Assembly (NCBI GenBank): GCA_902492505.1
Contig: CABULU010000013.1
Span: 1 to 40,428, forward strand
Direction of reading: 5' to 3'
Source: an uncultured Eubacteriales bacterium
GTDB taxonomy: Bacteria; Bacillota; Clostridia; Oscillospirales; QAKW01
DNA: 40,428 nucleotides
The notes beneath the pieces were generated by a model that was given only the letters and a program-made list of their open reading frames with translations, ran no database searches and was not told the DNA's origin. The position numbers and the translations under genes are program-made. Of the stretch, positions 15,979-23,781 are shown one piece after another (position 1 is the first letter of the stretch; each line of letters begins with the position of its first letter).

Positions 15979-17696
15979 GCGTTTGCGCCCTCCTTTTTAT
16001 ACTGAGAATCATAAATCTCCCGGTACACTTCGCAGCTCTCAAGCAGTTGGTTGTGTGTGCCCACGCCGACTGCAAATCCATCGTCCAGCACAATTATTAT
16101 ATCCGCGTGCTTTATGGAGGCAGTGCGTTGCGACACGATAAATACGGTAGGCTTGTTATGGATGTTTTTAAGCGCTGCTCTCAGCTTTGCGTCTGTTGCA
16201 AAATCAAGCGCCGACGAGCTGTCGTCAAGTATAAGGATATCGGCGTTTTTCGTAAGCGCGCGTGCGATTGTCAGGCGCTGTCTCTGTCCTCCCGACAGAT
16301 TGCGCCCGCCCTGCTCGATAACGCTGTCCAGTCCGTTTTCCTTTGATGCTACGATATCTGTTGCCTGCGCTGTTTCAAGCGCCCTGCTGATTTCTTCATC
16401 CGTAGCCCCGGCATTGCCCCAGCGCAGATTGTCACGGATTGTGCCTGCAAACAGTACCGCCCGCTGCGGCACGACGGCAACGCTGTTTCGCAGAGATTCA
16501 ATGTCTATATCATTTATATTTTGACCGTTTATTAATATTTCACCTGCGGTTGCGCGGTAAAACGCGGGTATCAGATTTATCAGCGAGCTTTTGCCGGAGC
16601 CGGTGCCGCCTATGATGCCGACGGTCTGACCGCTTTTGACTTTAAAGCTGATATTTGTCAGTGTGTTATCTCCCGCTTGGTCATAACGCAGCGATACGTT
16701 TTTGAATTCAATATCGCCGCCTTTTTTCATGGGCTTGCTGCCTGTGTGTTCCGCCCCTGAAATTTCGAGTATATCCCCGATTCGTTTTGCGCACGCGACC
16801 GATTTTGTAATGTTTATAATGAGTGAAGCAAATTTTATAAGCTCGACGAGGATTTGCGACATGTAGTTGTAGAGCGCCACAACCTCACCGGAGCTTAAAG
16901 AACCCGAATTTACACGCAGGGCGCCTGTGTATATGAGCCAAACCGTCGCGGCGTTTATAACAGCATATGTCAGCGGGTTCATAAGCGCCGATACGCGTCC
17001 GACAAATCGCTGCACTGCTGTCAGTTCGTCATTTTTGTTCTCAAACGCAGCCTTTTCTCGGCTTTCCAGTGCGAATGCGCGGATAACGCGTGCTCCGGTC
17101 AGATTTTCACGTGTTGTCTGTGTTACGCTGTCAAGACGCGACTGAACCTTTTTATACAGCGGAATGGATATCAGCATTATGCCGAAAACGATAACCGACA
17201 AAACGGGAATTGCCACCGCAAATATCAGCGCGCTTTTAATGTCAATTGTAAATGCCATCACCATAGCTCCGAGCACAACAAACGGCGAACGCAGCAGTAG
17301 GCGCAGCGTAAGGTTGACCCCCGTCTGAACCTGGTTCATGTCGCTTGTCATGCGGGTGATTACGGTAGCTGTGCCCAGCTTGTCCAGCTTTGTATATGAA
17401 AAGCTCTGAATCTTTTCAAACAGAGCGTGGCGCAGTCTTTTTGTAAAGCCGACTGCGGCGCGCGCTGCGAAATACTGTGCTGTTACTGAGCAGATTAGCC
17501 CAACAAGCCCCAAAGCCACCATAATAATGCACATTTTTATAATATACGGTTTATCTCCGTTTTTAATGCCGACGTCTATTATTGATGCGACAACGAGCGG
17601 CACAAGCAGCTCAAAGCTTGCCTCCAGCAGCTTGAAAAGCGGACCGAGTACGCACTGGGGCGTATATCCTTTAAAATATTTTAATAGCTTTTTCAC
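15975..17696 (-). CDS. ABC exporter half-transporter (degenerate ATP-site subunit)
   Basis: A 573-aa partner of the next gene. The membrane domain is about 1-320. The ATPase domain has Walker A GGTGSGKS (363-370) and an orthodox LSGGQ (467-471). The Walker B ends LILDD, so Asp492 replaces the catalytic Glu, and the switch histidine is Gln523 (IVSQRTAS). Such changes mark the non-hydrolysing site of heterodimeric exporters rather than a dead gene. The start codon is GTG at 17696, placed by AAGGAGAA just upstream. It begins 42 bp past the DeoR regulator stop on the same strand, so it may be read from the regulator transcript; no clear separate promoter is visible. Confidence 0.92.
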   Translation of the reverse strand: MKKLLKYFKGYTPQCVLGPLFKLLEASFELLVPLVVASIIDVGIKNGDKPYIIKMCIIMVALGLVGLICSVTAQYFAARAAVGFTKRLRHALFEKIQSFSYTKLDKLGTATVITRMTSDMNQVQTGVNLTLRLLLRSPFVVLGAMVMAFTIDIKSALIFAVAIPVLSVIVFGIMLISIPLYKKVQSRLDSVTQTTRENLTGARVIRAFALESREKAAFENKNDELTAVQRFVGRVSALMNPLTYAVINAATVWLIYTGALRVNSGSLSSGEVVALYNYMSQILVELIKFASLIINITKSVACAKRIGDILEISGAEHTGSKPMKKGGDIEFKNVSLRYDQAGDNTLTNISFKVKSGQTVGIIGGTGSGKSSLINLIPAFYRATAGEILINGQNINDIDIESLRNSVAVVPQRAVLFAGTIRDNLRWGNAGATDEEISRALETAQATDIVASKENGLDSVIEQGGRNLSGGQRQRLTIARALTKNADILILDDSSSALDFATDAKLRAALKNIHNKPTVFIVSQRTASIKHADIIIVLDDGFAVGVGTHNQLLESCEVYREIYDSQYKKEGANA

Positions 17697-17738
17697 GAAT
17701 TTCTCCTTGATACATACTTATATAATCAATAATGTCCA

Positions 17739-18479
17739 TTAGGTCATGCTATGCGGCTTCTCCGCACGGCTGAAATCTATTTTTATATCTGTTATTATTT
17801 TATCCGTATCCTGTGCGCGGCACACCGAAAACAGATATTTTTTATTCAGTTTGGAACTGTCGAACATATAGACGGTTTTTTCCGCGTTTTTCATCATGGC
17901 CTTTCGAAGCTGTGTCTCCGCCTCCGAAAAATCCGTTATTTCACCCGCCTCTGTAATTCCCTGGGTCGAAAAAAACATGATATCCGCGTTTAGCTTTGAT
18001 ACCGCCTCAACGGCAAGAGAGCCGACCAGCGCAAATGAGTTCTCAAGAAGCATGCCGCCTGTCGAATAGCAGCGTATATGTCTGTCCTTGAGCTGAATCA
18101 GCGCGCGGATGCTGTTTGTTATAAAGGTCAGGTTCTGCTCCGGATAAACAAAATCCACGATATGCAGTGCCGTTGAAGACGCATCCAAAAACACGGTATC
18201 GCCGTTTTTCAGCTCGCCCGCCGCACGGCGTGCAAGCGCGCCTTTTACACCTGTGTTGGAATTTTCACGAACCTCAAGCGGAACCTCACGGTTTAAATGG
18301 CGCGGTACAGACACTCCGCCGTAGCACCGGGTTACAAGCCCCTCTCCCTCAAGAGTGTCAAGGTCCCTGCGCACCGTAATCGGAGATACAAAAAGTGTTT
18401 CTGCTAAAAACTTTACTGTGCAATGCTTTCTTTGCGTTATTAAATCCAGTATTTTTCTCTGTCGTTCTGTTTTGAGCAT
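17739..18479 (-). CDS. DeoR-family transcriptional regulator
   Basis: A 246-aa repressor type that usually answers to a phosphorylated sugar or glycerol derivative. The N-terminal winged helix covers about 1-57, with CTVKFLAETLFVSPITVRRDLDTLE as the HTH and RCYGGVSV after it. The C-terminal DeoR sensor domain has the phosphate-binding-type segments VFLDASST and FITNS, and IMFFSTQGI. It is divergent from gpsA across a 160-bp gap holding a perfect inverted repeat, so it most likely controls gpsA and itself; a GlpR-like response to glycerol phosphate is a reasonable guess. The ribosome site is a weak AAGAAAG. Confidence 0.88.
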   Translation of the reverse strand: MLKTERQRKILDLITQRKHCTVKFLAETLFVSPITVRRDLDTLEGEGLVTRCYGGVSVPRHLNREVPLEVRENSNTGVKGALARRAAGELKNGDTVFLDASSTALHIVDFVYPEQNLTFITNSIRALIQLKDRHIRCYSTGGMLLENSFALVGSLAVEAVSKLNADIMFFSTQGITEAGEITDFSEAETQLRKAMMKNAEKTVYMFDSSKLNKKYLFSVCRAQDTDKIITDIKIDFSRAEKPHSMT

Positions 18480-18524
18480 TTTTGTTCTTTCTTGAATTAT
18501 TTGATGTTATTTTTTGATTGTTTT

Positions 18525-18543
18525 TCAATGTAAGGTACATTGA
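18525..18543. promoter_or_regulatory. Inverted-repeat operator between deoR-type gene and gpsA
   Basis: A perfect inverted repeat tcaatgta-agg-tacattga abutting the -35 box of the gpsA promoter. A second, looser pair (aatgata 18549-18555 and tatcatt 18568-18574) spans the core promoter. It is probably bound by the divergently encoded DeoR protein. Confidence 0.6.
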
Positions 18544-18573
18544 TTGACAATGATATGGTCTCAGGCGTATCAT
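18544..18573 (+). promoter_or_regulatory. Promoter of gpsA
   Basis: A perfect TTGACA (18544-18549), then TATCAT (18568-18573) after 18 bp. The -10 choice is uncertain. Confidence 0.5.
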
Positions 18574-18639
18574 TATATACATAACGTGTTCATTGTAGCA
18601 CTCAAACAATCAAAAGTCAATGAAAGGAATGCAGGCATT

Positions 18640-19653
18640 ATGAAAATAATAGCAATAATCGGTGCGGGAATGATGGGTTCGGCAATGAGTTTTCCGGCAA
18701 GTGATAACGGATATGAGGTACATCTTGTCGGCACTCCGCTTGACCGTGGTATTATTTCACGCGCAAGAGAGGACGGATATCATGAAACGCTTAAATGTAA
18801 TCTGCCCGAAAATGTAAAATGCTATCAGTTTGAGGAGTTATACGATGCCGTGCAGGGTGCGCGGCTGATAATCGGCGGAGTTTCCAGCTTCGGTATTGAC
18901 TGGTTTGCTCAAAGCGTCCTTCCGTGCCTTAGCGACAGTGTGCCTTTGCTTTTTATTACAAAGGGTTTAAAATCGGACGAAAACGGCGCGCTTATTCCGT
19001 TTCCCGTCTGGCTAAAAAGCCTTGACGCAGGCAGAAATAAATCTATAAACGCGGTGGGCGGTCCGTGTATCAGCTTTGAGCTTGCCGGGCGTCAGCATAC
19101 GGAGGTCGCATTCTGCGGCAGCGATTTAAATACGCTGAAAAGCATTAAGCAGATGCTGACAACAAGTTACTATCATATCACCGTTACTACGGATATATAC
19201 GGTATAGAGACGGCGGTTGCCATGAAAAATGCGTATGCTATGGGTGTGTCGCTTGCTGTCGGTCTTGCCCAAAAGGATACGGACGGTGCGCCTGAAAAAT
19301 ATAATCCGCAGGCAGGGCTGTTTTATCAGAGCACAAAAGAAATGAGCGCTATAATAAAAAGAGCGGGCGGCGCCGAAAGCGCGGTGTTTTTCGGCGCCGG
19401 CGACTTATATGTCACGGTTTTCGGAGGCAGGACGCGCAGACTTGGTACGCTGTTTGGCAAGGGATATACATATAAACAGGCGTCCGAGGTGCTTTCCGGG
19501 GTGACTCTGGAGTCGGTTGCAATAATAAAGGTTGTGTGCGGAGCGCTTGAAAGAAGCAAAGATATGGAGAAATATCCTCTGCTGAGATATCTGTATTCAC
19601 TCATAAATGATGAGCCGCGTACCGAAATTCCGTGGGACTCCTTTTGCGGTTAG
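18640..19653 (+). CDS. gpsA: NAD(P)-dependent glycerol-3-phosphate dehydrogenase
   Basis: A 338-aa enzyme (338-340 aa is usual for GpsA) that reduces dihydroxyacetone phosphate to sn-glycerol-3-phosphate for phospholipid synthesis. The Rossmann loop is GAGMMG at 8-13. FITKGLKSDENG and the catalytic-lysine region ETAVAMKNAYAMG match the family, as does GAGDLYVTVFGGRTRRLG (usually GLGDLxxTCxSxxSRN). The last motif is more divergent than in housekeeping GpsA proteins, so a related polyol-phosphate dehydrogenase cannot be excluded. The start at 18640 follows AAGGA (18624-18628); an upstream ATG at 18544 lies inside the promoter and is rejected. A DeoR-type regulator sits divergently. Confidence 0.85.
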   Translation: MKIIAIIGAGMMGSAMSFPASDNGYEVHLVGTPLDRGIISRAREDGYHETLKCNLPENVKCYQFEELYDAVQGARLIIGGVSSFGIDWFAQSVLPCLSDSVPLLFITKGLKSDENGALIPFPVWLKSLDAGRNKSINAVGGPCISFELAGRQHTEVAFCGSDLNTLKSIKQMLTTSYYHITVTTDIYGIETAVAMKNAYAMGVSLAVGLAQKDTDGAPEKYNPQAGLFYQSTKEMSAIIKRAGGAESAVFFGAGDLYVTVFGGRTRRLGTLFGKGYTYKQASEVLSGVTLESVAIIKVVCGALERSKDMEKYPLLRYLYSLINDEPRTEIPWDSFCG

Positions 19654-19670
19654 CGGTTAAAATAAAAAAT

Positions 19671-19714
19671 AAACCGGTCAGCGAGTGCACAGGTGTGCGT
19701 TCGCAGACCGGTTT
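19671..19714 (+). terminator. Terminator of gpsA
   Basis: A long hairpin with outer stem aaaccggtc / gaccggttt and an inner stem of gcga...tcgc type carrying G-T wobbles, followed by TTATTA. Confidence 0.8.
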
Positions 19715-19748
19715 TTATTAAGAAAAACCGCCGGATAAAAGGGGCGCG

Positions 19749-19853
19749 CGGCCGGAGAGGCGGCTGCGCAAAGGCGCTTGACCGGCAGGCACGGATATAT
19801 CGCTGCAGGGACTGAAATGACAATGCCTGCGGCGAAGCTTTAATTGCCGGCCG
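19749..19853. other. GC-rich intergenic block with nested complementary stems
   Basis: Two nested complementary pairs lie in this non-coding gap: cggccgg (19749-19755) with ccggccg (19847-19853), and inside them gcaggca (19785-19791) with tgcctgc (19824-19830). The block is clearly richer in GC than other intergenic DNA here. It could be a structured 3' end of the minus-strand ankyrin-like gene or a small RNA. No promoter or known RNA family was recognised. Confidence 0.35.
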
Positions 19854-19865
19854 TGTCCTGCTGTA

Positions 19866-20303
19866 CTATGCTGCCTGCGGTTTTATCTTATCCGTAAATT
19901 TAGCTGCCGCGGTTTTTACATATCGGCAAACTGTATTAATATCCTGCCTTAAACATTCGCGGCGCGCTTTAAGAATCATTTTTATTGCACGCCGCATGTA
20001 CTTGTCGTAGCATCCGTTTTGCAGCTCGCTTATAACCTTCAGCCCGTGACGGCGGACGTTAAATCCGTTTTCCGAAAATGTTTCTATCAGCATCGGGACA
20101 AAAAAGCCGGAGCGCAGGTTTGCGCCGTAAAGACTGCAATATCCCTCCAAAATTATTCCGAGCACACATTCTCCGATATCGTTTACCGCGTTTGGGTCGG
20201 CGCCCATGTCGAACAGCCTTTTAATTCTTGCAAATGAAGGTATGTCCTTGACACATTCGCTTATCAGCACTCTTTCTATGTTTCCTATTTTTTTTACAGC
20301 CAT
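19866..20303 (-). CDS. Small ankyrin-like protein of unknown function
   Basis: A 145-aa soluble protein. The segment IKRLFDMGADPNAVNDIGECVLGIILEGYC (about 28-57) fits one ankyrin repeat (LxxGADPNAxxxxGxxxL). The rest is helical and basic, with RRAIKMILKARRE near 104-116, and could hold diverged helical repeats. No signal peptide or membrane segment. GGAGGAAC just upstream sets the start. It is divergent from bioY and not in an operon, so its role cannot be read from context. Confidence 0.7.
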   Translation of the reverse strand: MAVKKIGNIERVLISECVKDIPSFARIKRLFDMGADPNAVNDIGECVLGIILEGYCSLYGANLRSGFFVPMLIETFSENGFNVRRHGLKVISELQNGCYDKYMRRAIKMILKARRECLRQDINTVCRYVKTAAAKFTDKIKPQAA

Positions 20304-20384
20304 TTTTTGTTCCTCCGTTTTGTTTATGTCTGTATTTTACAGCATAATGTGTCCTTTATATAGTACACATTACAAAAAATTAAG

Positions 20385-20423
20385 TTGACATTGTAACCAT
20401 TGTGATGTAAAATAGGTGACAAT
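20385..20423 (+). promoter_or_regulatory. bioY promoter with BirA-like operator
   Basis: A promoter TTGACA (20385-20390), 17 bp, TAAAAT (20408-20413). Over it lies attgtaacc (20390-20398), 16 bp, ggtgacaat (20415-20423), an inverted repeat with one mismatch. The half-sites resemble the BirA operator TTGTtAACC-N14-16-GGTTaACAA, one base short. Biotin-bound BirA would cover the -10 box and shut off bioY when biotin is plentiful. Confidence 0.65.
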
Positions 20424-20450
20424 ATATGCAATGCTGCGGAGGATATAGTA

Positions 20451-20966
20451 ATGAAAGTAAAAAGAATATGCAAAATAGGGATACTCTCGGTGTTTATTGC
20501 GCTGTGCGCGTGGATAACAGTACCCGGGCCGGTACCGTTTACACTTCAGACATTTGCCGTGTTTTTGGCGATAATGCTGCTTGGCGGAAAAGACGGTTTT
20601 TTTGCCATTGCAGTTTATGTGGCGCTGGGTATAGCGGGCTTGCCCGTTTTTTCGGGGTTTCGTTCAGGCATAGGCGTCTTGCTTGGCGCCACGGGCGGAT
20701 ATATTGTCGGATTTTTGATTACTCCCTTTATCATGCTTCCGTTTGAAAAGAGGGGAAGGGCAGCGCGCATAATCTCCTCAGCCGCGGCGCTTGTCACATG
20801 CTATATATTCGGTACTCTTTGGTACGCATTTGTTTATATGTCCGGCAGAAAGGAGTTTGATTTTTTATCGGTTCTGCTTGCCTGTGTAGTGCCTTTTATT
20901 ATTCCCGATATTATTAAGATAGCTCTTTCCTTTGTTGTTTCGGAAAGAATACGGGATAAAATATAG
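20451..20966 (+). CDS. bioY: Biotin transporter substrate-binding subunit
   Basis: A 171-aa integral membrane protein of the BioY family, the biotin-capturing S component that works with a shared energy-coupling factor (ECF) ATPase module encoded elsewhere, or alone. It has about five to six hydrophobic segments. The family motif VPFTLQTFAVFLAIMLLG is at about 26-43, and LGIAGLPVFSG and GPTGGY-like GATGGYIVGF follow. GGAGG at 20438-20442 places the start. It is a single gene, and its promoter carries a BirA-like site, which independently supports a biotin role. No bio synthesis genes are in the window, so the cell may depend on imported biotin. Confidence 0.93.
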   Translation: MKVKRICKIGILSVFIALCAWITVPGPVPFTLQTFAVFLAIMLLGGKDGFFAIAVYVALGIAGLPVFSGFRSGIGVLLGATGGYIVGFLITPFIMLPFEKRGRAARIISSAAALVTCYIFGTLWYAFVYMSGRKEFDFLSVLLACVVPFIIPDIIKIALSFVVSERIRDKI

Positions 20967-21047
20967 TTTTGTGCATAATATGCGCATAAACATGCAATGG
21001 CGCGGCAGTATAAATAAAAAATTTATGAATAATTTGTGGAAAAGCTA

Positions 21048-21076
21048 TTGACAAACTGAATATTATGCACTATAAT
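21048..21076 (+). promoter_or_regulatory. Consensus promoter of the amino-acid importer operon
   Basis: TTGACA (21048-21053), exactly 17 bp, TATAAT (21071-21076): a full sigma-A consensus. The leader is about 34 nt, too short for a riboswitch or T-box. Confidence 0.9.
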
Positions 21077-21116
21077 ACATTCATTATTAAGAAAATATGC
21101 AAAAGGAGAATTTGGT

Positions 21117-21896
21117 ATGAAAATCATGAAAAAGCTTATTGCCGCGGCTGCTCTTGTGACATTGACACTCAGTCTGCTTGCGGGATGTGCGGAAAAGGCG
21201 CCGGCAGGCGGAGATACCGGAGACGGCGATGAAAAACAGACACTTGTTATGGCAACGAACGCTCAGTTTCCTCCGTATGAATATTATGATGGTGACAATA
21301 TTGTAGGCATCGACGCCGAGGTTGCGGCGCTTATTGCCGACAAGCTCGGGATGGAGCTGGAAATTGCGGATATTGAGTTTGACTCTATTGTTCCCGGTGT
21401 TCAGCAGGGTAAGTACGATATGGGAATGGCGGGAATGACCGTAAATGACGAGCGTCTTGAAAAGGTTAACTTTACATCTTCCTACGCCAAGGGCGTTCAG
21501 GTTGTTATCGTTAAAGAGGACAGCGAAATTAAATCTATCGACGACCTTGAGGGCAAGACAATCGGCGCTCAGCAGGGTACGACCGGCGCGATTTACGCGG
21601 CGGACGATTACGGTTCCGACAATGTTACAACATATGCCAGCGGCAACCTTGCGGTTGAGGGTCTCAAGACGGGCAAGGTAGACTGTGTTATTATCGATAA
21701 CGAGCCGGCAAAAGCATACGTTAAGGCAAACACGGGTCTTAAAATTCTCGACACTGAATATGCAAACGAGGATTATGCAATCGCTATTGCCAAGGATAAT
21801 ACAGAGCTTATGGAAAAGGTCAACACGGCGCTTGAGGAGCTTATCGCAAACGGCGAGCTTCAGAAGATTGTTGATAAATATATCCCCGCAGAGTAA
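21117..21896 (+). CDS. Polar amino-acid ABC transporter, substrate-binding lipoprotein
   Basis: A 259-aa extracytoplasmic binding protein of solute-binding family 3. The signal sequence ends in the lipobox LLAGC, so Cys24 should be lipidated and the protein tethered to the membrane. A short Gly/Asp-rich spacer precedes MATNAQFPPYEYYD, the usual start of the binding domain, then DSIVPGVQQGKYDMGMAGMTVNDER and IGAQQGTTG. These patterns match cystine, His, Arg or Gln binding proteins; the ligand is not determined. GGAG (21105-21108) places the start. A hairpin after its stop (21913-21935) probably gives it more mRNA than the permease and ATPase. Confidence 0.95.
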   Translation: MKIMKKLIAAAALVTLTLSLLAGCAEKAPAGGDTGDGDEKQTLVMATNAQFPPYEYYDGDNIVGIDAEVAALIADKLGMELEIADIEFDSIVPGVQQGKYDMGMAGMTVNDERLEKVNFTSSYAKGVQVVIVKEDSEIKSIDDLEGKTIGAQQGTTGAIYAADDYGSDNVTTYASGNLAVEGLKTGKVDCVIIDNEPAKAYVKANTGLKILDTEYANEDYAIAIAKDNTELMEKVNTALEELIANGELQKIVDKYIPAE

Positions 21897-21912
21897 TTTG
21901 CAGCACAATTCA

Positions 21913-21935
21913 AAGGGCGGTTTATTACCGCCCTT
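21913..21935 (+). terminator. Intra-operon hairpin after the binding-protein gene
   Basis: The stem aagggcggt / accgccctt with a 5-nt loop is followed by a weak T-tract (attgttgctttat). It fits a leaky terminator or RNA-stabilising hairpin between the binding protein and permease. Confidence 0.65.
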
Positions 21936-21993
21936 ATTGTTGCTTTATACGCTGTACAAAGTGCGCTGAAAATTAATTAAGGAGAATATACAA

Positions 21994-22770
21994 ATGTCAG
22001 CAATTTCGGCATGGTTTAACGGTCTTATTACCGATATAACTCTTTGGTTTGACGGATTTTCTGCTGATTTTTATACCGTTTTTATTAAAAAAGACCGTTA
22101 TGAGCAGATGCTTACAGGTCTTCTGAATACGCTGAAAATCACTGCCGGCGCCCTGATTATCGGTATTGTAATCGGTATTGTAGTTGCGGCTGTCCGTTCG
22201 TCATACGATAAAAATAAAGAGTCGCTCAGGCAGCACGGGGGCGTAGGCTATCGCTTGCTCGCGTTTTTAAACTTTATCTGCAAGGTATACCTTACGGTTA
22301 TCCGCGGCACGCCTGTCGTCGTTCAGCTTATGATATCATATTTTTTGATTTTTGCATCGGTAAAGGACGGTGTTCCGGTCGGCATTTTTGCTTTCGGAAT
22401 AAATTCCGGCGCATATGTTGCGGAGATATTCCGCGGCGGCATTATGTCGGTTGACAACGGTCAGTTTGAGGCGGGCAGGTCGCTGGGCTTTAACTACATA
22501 CAGACAATGTGGTATATAGTTATTCCGCAGATGTTCAAGTCGGTGCTGCCGACGCTGTGCAATGAGTTTATCGCTCTGCTCAAGGAGACCTCCGTTGCGG
22601 GTTACGTCGGGGTTATTGAGCTAACCAAGGCGGGCAATTCCATAGCAGGGGTGACCTTTAACTATTTTCTGCCGCTGCTTACCGTTGCGGCTGTCTATCT
22701 TGTGATAGTTATGATTTTGTCCTGGCTTGTGGGCAAGCTCGAAAGGAGGCTGCGCGTAAGTGAACGATAA
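21994..22770 (+). CDS. Polar amino-acid ABC transporter, permease
   Basis: A 258-aa inner-membrane permease of the His/Glu/Gln/Arg/opine class. The N-terminus holds a family-typical TGLLNTLKITAGALIIGIVIGI. The ATPase-docking EAA loop reads EAGRSLGFNYIQTMWYIVIPQ at about 158-178, followed by LLKETSVAGYVGV. Five or so hydrophobic segments are visible. AAGGAG precedes the ATG. The last 11 bp overlap the ATPase gene, so the two subunits are translationally linked. One permease gene implies a homodimeric channel. Confidence 0.94.
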   Translation: MSAISAWFNGLITDITLWFDGFSADFYTVFIKKDRYEQMLTGLLNTLKITAGALIIGIVIGIVVAAVRSSYDKNKESLRQHGGVGYRLLAFLNFICKVYLTVIRGTPVVVQLMISYFLIFASVKDGVPVGIFAFGINSGAYVAEIFRGGIMSVDNGQFEAGRSLGFNYIQTMWYIVIPQMFKSVLPTLCNEFIALLKETSVAGYVGVIELTKAGNSIAGVTFNYFLPLLTVAAVYLVIVMILSWLVGKLERRLRVSER

Positions 22771-23509
22771 CGGCGAGATACTTATACAGGTAAAAGGTTT
22801 ATGCAAATATTATAATGGCGGTAAAATTAAAGCGCTGGACGGTGTGGATATTGATATTCACAGCGGTGAGGTTGTTGTCGTTATCGGTCCGTCGGGCAGC
22901 GGAAAGTCCACACTTTTGCGCTCGCTTAACCTTTTGGAACTCCCCAGTGCGGGCGAAATTGTGTTTGACGGAGTAAATATCAGCGATAAAAAAGTAAATA
23001 TTAATGTACACCGTCAGAAAATGGGAATGGTGTTTCAGCACTTCAATCTATTCCCGCATATGACCGTACTGGATAATATGACTATAGCTCCCGTGCGGCT
23101 TTTAAAGGCGCCCAGGGCGCAGGCGGAAAAGCAGGCAATGGAGCTGCTGTCACGTGTCGGCCTTGCAGACCGTGCAAAAAACTATCCGTCTCAGCTGTCC
23201 GGCGGACAGAAGCAGCGTGTGGCTATTGTGCGCGCACTGTGCATGAATCCTGAGGTGATGCTGTTTGACGAGCCGACAAGCGCGCTTGATCCTGAAATGG
23301 TCGGCGAGGTGCTGGAGGTCATGAAACGCCTTGCAGCGGATGGCATGACAATGGCGGTGGTAACTCACGAAATGGGCTTTGCCCGCGAGGTAGGAAGCCG
23401 CGTTGTGTTTATGGACGGCGGAAAGATTATCGAGCAGGGCACGCCTTTTGAAATTTTTGACAGTCCCAAAAGTCTCAGACTCAAAGAATTTCTAAGCAAG
23501 GTTTTGTAA
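22760..23509 (+). CDS. Polar amino-acid ABC transporter, ATP-binding protein
   Basis: A 249-aa cytoplasmic ATPase energising the importer. Motifs are Walker A GPSGSGKST, the Q-loop QHFNLFPHMTVLDN typical of amino-acid importers (HisP/GlnQ type), signature LSGGQKQRV, Walker B VMLFDEPTSALDP and H-loop VVTHEM. It starts with GTG at 22760, inside the permease gene, with AAAGGAGG (22742-22749) ten bases before it. A strong terminator follows at 23516. Confidence 0.95.
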   Translation: MNDNGEILIQVKGLCKYYNGGKIKALDGVDIDIHSGEVVVVIGPSGSGKSTLLRSLNLLELPSAGEIVFDGVNISDKKVNINVHRQKMGMVFQHFNLFPHMTVLDNMTIAPVRLLKAPRAQAEKQAMELLSRVGLADRAKNYPSQLSGGQKQRVAIVRALCMNPEVMLFDEPTSALDPEMVGEVLEVMKRLAADGMTMAVVTHEMGFAREVGSRVVFMDGGKIIEQGTPFEIFDSPKSLRLKEFLSKVL

Positions 23510-23515
23510 AAATAC

Positions 23516-23552
23516 AGTCTCCTATGCAGTCAATTTGACTGCATAGGAGACT
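23516..23552 (+). terminator. Terminator of the amino-acid importer operon
   Basis: A 17-bp perfect stem (agtctcctatgcagtca / tgactgcataggagact) with a 3-nt loop and tttctttact after it. The gap from here to 23720 contains no gene that I accept. Confidence 0.9.
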
Positions 23553-23720
23553 TTTCTTTACTGCACCGCTGTGGCAAAGCCAACCGCTGCCTCTTTTCAT
23601 TTTAATCCCCCCGTTTTACGAATAAACCTCGATTACAGTATCATATGCGCAGTATAATTTCAAGTCCGGCGTGCGTGTGGAAGAGGCAAATTATTAATAT
23701 TTTTGTACTGTTTTTTAATA

Positions 23721-23748
23721 TTGACTTTTGGGTGTGCTGCGCTATAAT
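23721..23748 (+). promoter_or_regulatory. Promoter of the isomerase/rhamnosidase operon
   Basis: TTGACT (23721-23726) and TATAAT (23743-23748) with a 16-bp spacer. The leader is about 27 nt. Confidence 0.75.
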
Positions 23749-23781
23749 AATGTTAATAAATACCGAAGAAGGAGAAAAAGT

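Noticed and set aside
18544..18639. Longer N-terminus for GpsA starting at 18544
   Set aside because: That ATG overlaps the -35 region of the promoter, and the extra residues precede the normal Rossmann start; 18640 has a ribosome site.
21077..21116. Riboswitch or T-box before the amino-acid importer
   Set aside because: The leader from the consensus promoter is only about 34 nt and has no T-box or aptamer features.
21087..21908. Minus-strand open frame of 273 codons over the amino-acid-binding protein
   Set aside because: The plus strand encodes an unmistakable binding lipoprotein with a consensus promoter; the antisense frame is a codon-usage artefact.
23481..23600. Possible 39-aa minus-strand protein with a GGGGGGA ribosome site
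   Set aside because: It reads through the terminator hairpin of the importer operon and overlaps the ATPase gene end. No recognisable sequence and no convincing promoter.
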